From: Planctomycetaceae bacterium UBA4732
GTDB lineage: Bacteria > Planctomycetota > Planctomycetia > Gemmatales > Gemmataceae
DNA: 6,625 nt
NCBI GenBank assembly: GCA_002404095.1
Contig: DHJA01000157.1
Span: 1-6,625, forward strand
Direction: 5' to 3'
Below are positions 4,143-6,625 of this stretch, piece by piece. A program made the translations under genes and the position numbers. How positions within the stretch are numbered: position 1 is the stretch's first letter; the number at the start of each line of letters is the position of its first letter. The notes beneath the pieces were generated by a model. The model did no database searches. It was given only the letters and a program-made list of their open reading frames with translations, and was not told where the DNA came from.

Positions 4143-6625
4143 ATGGCGTCCCTTGTAACGCACCTGTGGGAACTGCTTTTTGGCAAGAGCGAATTGCGCC
4201 GTTCGCGGCGCAGGAGATCCGTGAAGGCGGGGATTGAGTTGCTCGAAGATCGGACGTTACTTTCAACCTACACTTGGGACGGGACCATCCTGTGGGCGGG
4301 GGGCGAACTCGCCAGCAATCCCAATAACTGGTCGGGGCCGGGTCTTATAAAGACCGTGCCGGGCGTTTCCGACACAATTGTGTTTAGTGACGCCGATACC
4401 GCCCCCTGCACGATCGACGCCGCCTTTGGCGGGACGGTGAAGGTCCTGAATATATACGCGACGTACAACAGCACAGTCACTTTAAACAGGGATCTGGAGG
4501 TCACAGCGAATGCCCAAATCCAAGGCGACAAACTGGACGGCTCGGGGAATCTTCTTATCGGCGATTCGCCGCCGGTCGGGCCGCCACAGTTTGCGGCCAC
4601 GCTGCTTTGGAATGGCGGTGCGCTGGCCGGCGCCGTCGGCTCAAACGTGACCATCAACTCCAGTTCCACGGCGAATATCATTGGCAACGCCGGGCCGGGC
4701 CTAACCCTTATAGGGCGAAGCTTGGTCAATTACGGGACCGTCAACTGGAATACGATCAGCAATCTCTTTCTACAAGCCTCCGCAAACCTGGATAACTATG
4801 GCGTCATGAATGTCAACACAACCACCACGGTGGCCATCAACAGCAGTCATACCGACGCTCCTGTCCCCTCATTTATTATTGAAGAAGGAGGCCAACTCAA
4901 TCTAAACATTCCGACGAATGGTGCTGAGCCTCCAGGGTCAGGGGAACTGGATGTGGATTGCAGGCTCACCAACAGAGGAACGATAAGCATCAACCAGGGA
5001 AGCATCCACGCCCTGTTCGGTTCAGTCAATCAAGGAATGGTTCACATCCAAGACGGAGCCTCTTATTCGCTGTTCGGAAGCGGCCACCTCTTCAGCGGGG
5101 GGCTCGGGCCGAACACCTCTGTGATCGACGGCGGCGGTTGGTTGGTATTCAACAGCGGCGCAACCGTGGGGATTGATCAGACCGTGAGCGTTACTAATGT
5201 AGACGACTCTGCGGACCTCGTGAATCATACGGCGAACAGCACATTACTCGTGTATGGCACATATTATTGGCGAGTCGGCAAGTGGGGCGGCGCCGGCCAG
5301 ACTAGTATAGCCCACGGAGCCAATCTGATACTGGCCGGAAATGGGACCGGCGCCTACGCACTCGAGTCCATGCTGGCGAACCATGGCACAGTCACCTGGC
5401 AGAAGGCCGCCGATATCAATGTGGCCAACGGGGGAAGTATTGTAAACGACCTCTATGGCGTCTTTGATATCCAGAATAACCAAACGATATCCAAGGGCGC
5501 CGGAGCGGGAACGTTCATCAACGCCGGAACGCTTCAGAAATCGCAAGGAACTGGCGTCGCGCGAATCAACATCAAATACATCCCAATAGGATTAGGCGCT
5601 TGGACCAAGGAGTTAGGTTTCGGAACAATCGAATTCGCCTTATTTGTAACCCTGAACAACAACGTAGAGGTGGATCCAGGAGGAACCGTCGCCTTCGCCG
5701 GCGGCGTGGAGCATGACGGCGGGACCGTCGCCAACAACGGCGGCACAATCAAGGTGATCGGCGACTACGTCCTGAAGGCCGGTACATTCACGATGATGGC
5801 CGGATCGCTCATCGCCGACAATTTCAATATCGGCGCCGGCGCACTCTTCTCCGGCTTCGGAAATATCACGGCCAATGTCATCAACGCCGGAACCCTCACG
5901 ATTCAAGGGTCAGGTGGTGCAGGCCAACTGAGCATCAACGCGGATTCGTCCGCCGGCGTACAGGGGTTGTTTGAGCAAACTGCCACCGGCGTACTGAACC
6001 TACGCATTCTCGGCGCGGGCCTTAACGATTGGCTAAGCGCGGTCGGCAATAACCCGTCCAGCGCGAACGTCACGGAGACGCTCAACGGAACCGTGAACGT
6101 GCTGAATCCCAATAACTACTCGCCCGTGGTCGGCGATACGTTCGCGCTGTTGGACGGTGTGAGCCTCGGCCAATTCGCCACCGCCAACCTACCGTCTCTC
6201 ACCAACGGCGCCTGGCTCCAGCAGTACAACCCGTCGCACGGCGTCGGATACAGTCTCACGGTGCAGGGGCCGAGCGGGCCGAGCGGTCCCAGCGGGCCGA
6301 GCGGCCCGACTGGAACAGTCAGCGGGCCAAGCGGCCCGACTGGAACAGTCAGCGGGCCAAGCGGCCCGACCGGAACAGTCAGCGGACCAAGCGGCCCGAC
6401 TGGAACAGTCAGCGGACCAAGCGGCCCGACCGGAACTGTCAGCGGACCGAGCGGGCCGACAGGCACGGTCAGCGGGCCAAGTGGTCCGACGGGAACAGTC
6501 AGCGGGCCAAGCGGCCCGACCGGAACAGTTAGCGGGCCGAGCGGCCCGACCGGAACGGTCAGCGGATCGAGTGGCCCGACTGGAACAGTGAGTGGTCCGA
6601 GCGGCCCGACCGGAACGGTTAGCGG
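4143..6625 (+). CDS. Giant planctomycete surface protein: LEDR-type N-terminus, beta-solenoid-like modules, collagen-like tail (3' partial)
   Basis: The frame is open from ATG 4143 to the right edge, 827 complete codons without a stop. Residues 20-41 carry an arginine cluster followed by LLEDRTLLS, the planctomycete N-terminal signature that stands where a signal peptide would be. YTWDG (43-47) and NPNNWSG (59-65) are typical of the first strands of adhesin-like modules. Residues about 150-600 repeat short N-x-G-T/M strands, for example NYGTV (196), NRGTI (277), NHGTV (413), NAGTL (460) and NAGTL (581), with LLWNGGALAG (154-163) resembling the W-x-G-G-x-L-x-G turn of similar proteins. This suggests a right-handed beta-solenoid. 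Residues 612-708, from QTATGVLNL to GYSLTV, match the globular module that often ends such repeat proteins. A collagen-like tail begins at 709 and is still running at the edge. Likely role: surface adhesion or matrix. No enzyme motif is seen. Confidence 0.88.
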   Translation, partial: MASLVTHLWELLFGKSELRRSRRRRSVKAGIELLEDRTLLSTYTWDGTILWAGGELASNPNNWSGPGLIKTVPGVSDTIVFSDADTAPCTIDAAFGGTVKVLNIYATYNSTVTLNRDLEVTANAQIQGDKLDGSGNLLIGDSPPVGPPQFAATLLWNGGALAGAVGSNVTINSSSTANIIGNAGPGLTLIGRSLVNYGTVNWNTISNLFLQASANLDNYGVMNVNTTTTVAINSSHTDAPVPSFIIEEGGQLNLNIPTNGAEPPGSGELDVDCRLTNRGTISINQGSIHALFGSVNQGMVHIQDGASYSLFGSGHLFSGGLGPNTSVIDGGGWLVFNSGATVGIDQTVSVTNVDDSADLVNHTANSTLLVYGTYYWRVGKWGGAGQTSIAHGANLILAGNGTGAYALESMLANHGTVTWQKAADINVANGGSIVNDLYGVFDIQNNQTISKGAGAGTFINAGTLQKSQGTGVARINIKYIPIGLGAWTKELGFGTIEFALFVTLNNNVEVDPGGTVAFAGGVEHDGGTVANNGGTIKVIGDYVLKAGTFTMMAGSLIADNFNIGAGALFSGFGNITANVINAGTLTIQGSGGAGQLSINADSSAGVQGLFEQTATGVLNLRILGAGLNDWLSAVGNNPSSANVTETLNGTVNVLNPNNYSPVVGDTFALLDGVSLGQFATANLPSLTNGAWLQQYNPSHGVGYSLTVQGPSGPSGPSGPSGPTGTVSGPSGPTGTVSGPSGPTGTVSGPSGPTGTVSGPSGPTGTVSGPSGPTGTVSGPSGPTGTVSGPSGPTGTVSGPSGPTGTVSGSSGPTGTVSGPSGPTGTVS
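4200..4265 (+). other. Planctomycete N-terminal export-associated signature (R-rich, LEDRTLLS)
   Basis: These codons encode residues 20-41, an arginine-rich stretch with RRRR (22-25) leading to LLEDRTLLS (33-41). The pattern of basic residues, then L-E-x-R-x-L-L, recurs at the N-termini of very large planctomycete surface proteins. That it directs export is inferred from family context. No classical Sec signal peptide is present. Confidence 0.8.
6267..6293 (+). repeat. Three GPS triplets leading into the decapeptide array
   Basis: Codons 709-717 encode Gly-Pro-Ser three times as a 9-bp tandem repeat with synonymous changes. This is a perfect Gly-X-Y run directly before the 30-bp repeat units, which themselves begin with the same triplet. 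Confidence 0.85.
6294..6625 (+). repeat. 30-bp tandem repeat encoding collagen-like GPSGPTGTVS, at least 11 units
   Basis: Eleven full units start at 6294 and recur exactly every 30 bp, the last ending at 6623. The array continues past the right edge. Ten units encode GPSGPTGTVS. The unit at 6564 encodes GSSGPTGTVS through one first-position change (CCG to TCG). All other differences between units are at third codon positions. Each unit is three Gly-X-Y triplets plus one extra serine, so the glycine register shifts once every ten residues. Proline is at X only and no lysine is present. Such arrays change length easily by slippage or recombination, and short-read assemblies may misreport the unit number. 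Confidence 0.95.

Noticed and set aside
6116..6466. Minus-strand open frame across the repeat array encoding a PVGPLGPLTV-type repeat
   Set aside because: It is the antisense of the 30-bp repeat, which is a multiple of three and so keeps one complementary frame open. The frame lies entirely inside the plus-strand gene and shows no recognisable domain.
6294..6625. CRISPR-like array
   Set aside because: The 30-bp units are directly adjacent with no spacers and keep a continuous reading frame with the upstream protein.

Overview
The window looks like chromosomal DNA of a planctomycete, most likely from the Gemmata/Isosphaera side of the phylum. This is inferred from family features and not from a marker gene. 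The strongest clue is the N-terminus of the last gene, where an arginine cluster is followed by LLEDRTLLS, the export-associated signature typical of large planctomycete surface proteins. A secreted HEAT-repeat protein whose first repeat reads LGSPDFAEREQASKAL points the same way. The DNA is GC-rich. I see no rRNA, tRNA, transposase, CRISPR array or phage gene.

Layout. (1) Positions 1-879, minus strand: a family 2 glycosyltransferase with C-terminal TPR repeats, cut off by the left edge. (2) Positions 880-1151: a 272-bp divergent intergenic region. Its right half is AT-rich and carries three copies of TAATCTC and an 8-bp inverted repeat. (3) Positions 1152-4049, plus strand: a complete 965-residue secreted protein with HEAT repeats at both ends and a degenerate WD/PQQ-like propeller region between them. 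(4) Positions 4050-4142: a 93-bp gap almost filled by one long RNA-type hairpin (4061-4129) that ends one base before the next gene's Shine-Dalgarno. (5) Positions 4143-6625, plus strand: a giant adhesin-like surface protein, incomplete at the right edge. It has the planctomycete N-terminal signature, then beta-solenoid-like modules, a C-terminal-type autotransporter-like module and an imperfect collagen-like tail of at least eleven decapeptides.

How the genes may work together. Genes 2 and 3 lie on the same strand 93 bp apart and both appear to be exported. The glycosyltransferase is divergent and, if its product is cytoplasmic, could act on envelope glycans. A shared envelope theme is plausible, but nothing in the sequence proves a functional link. 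The most unusual items are the hairpin before the adhesin gene, the collagen-like tail whose glycine register breaks once per unit while nearly all repeat variation is synonymous, and a change in codon usage inside the HEAT-repeat gene. I found no convincing evidence of a new multi-gene system.
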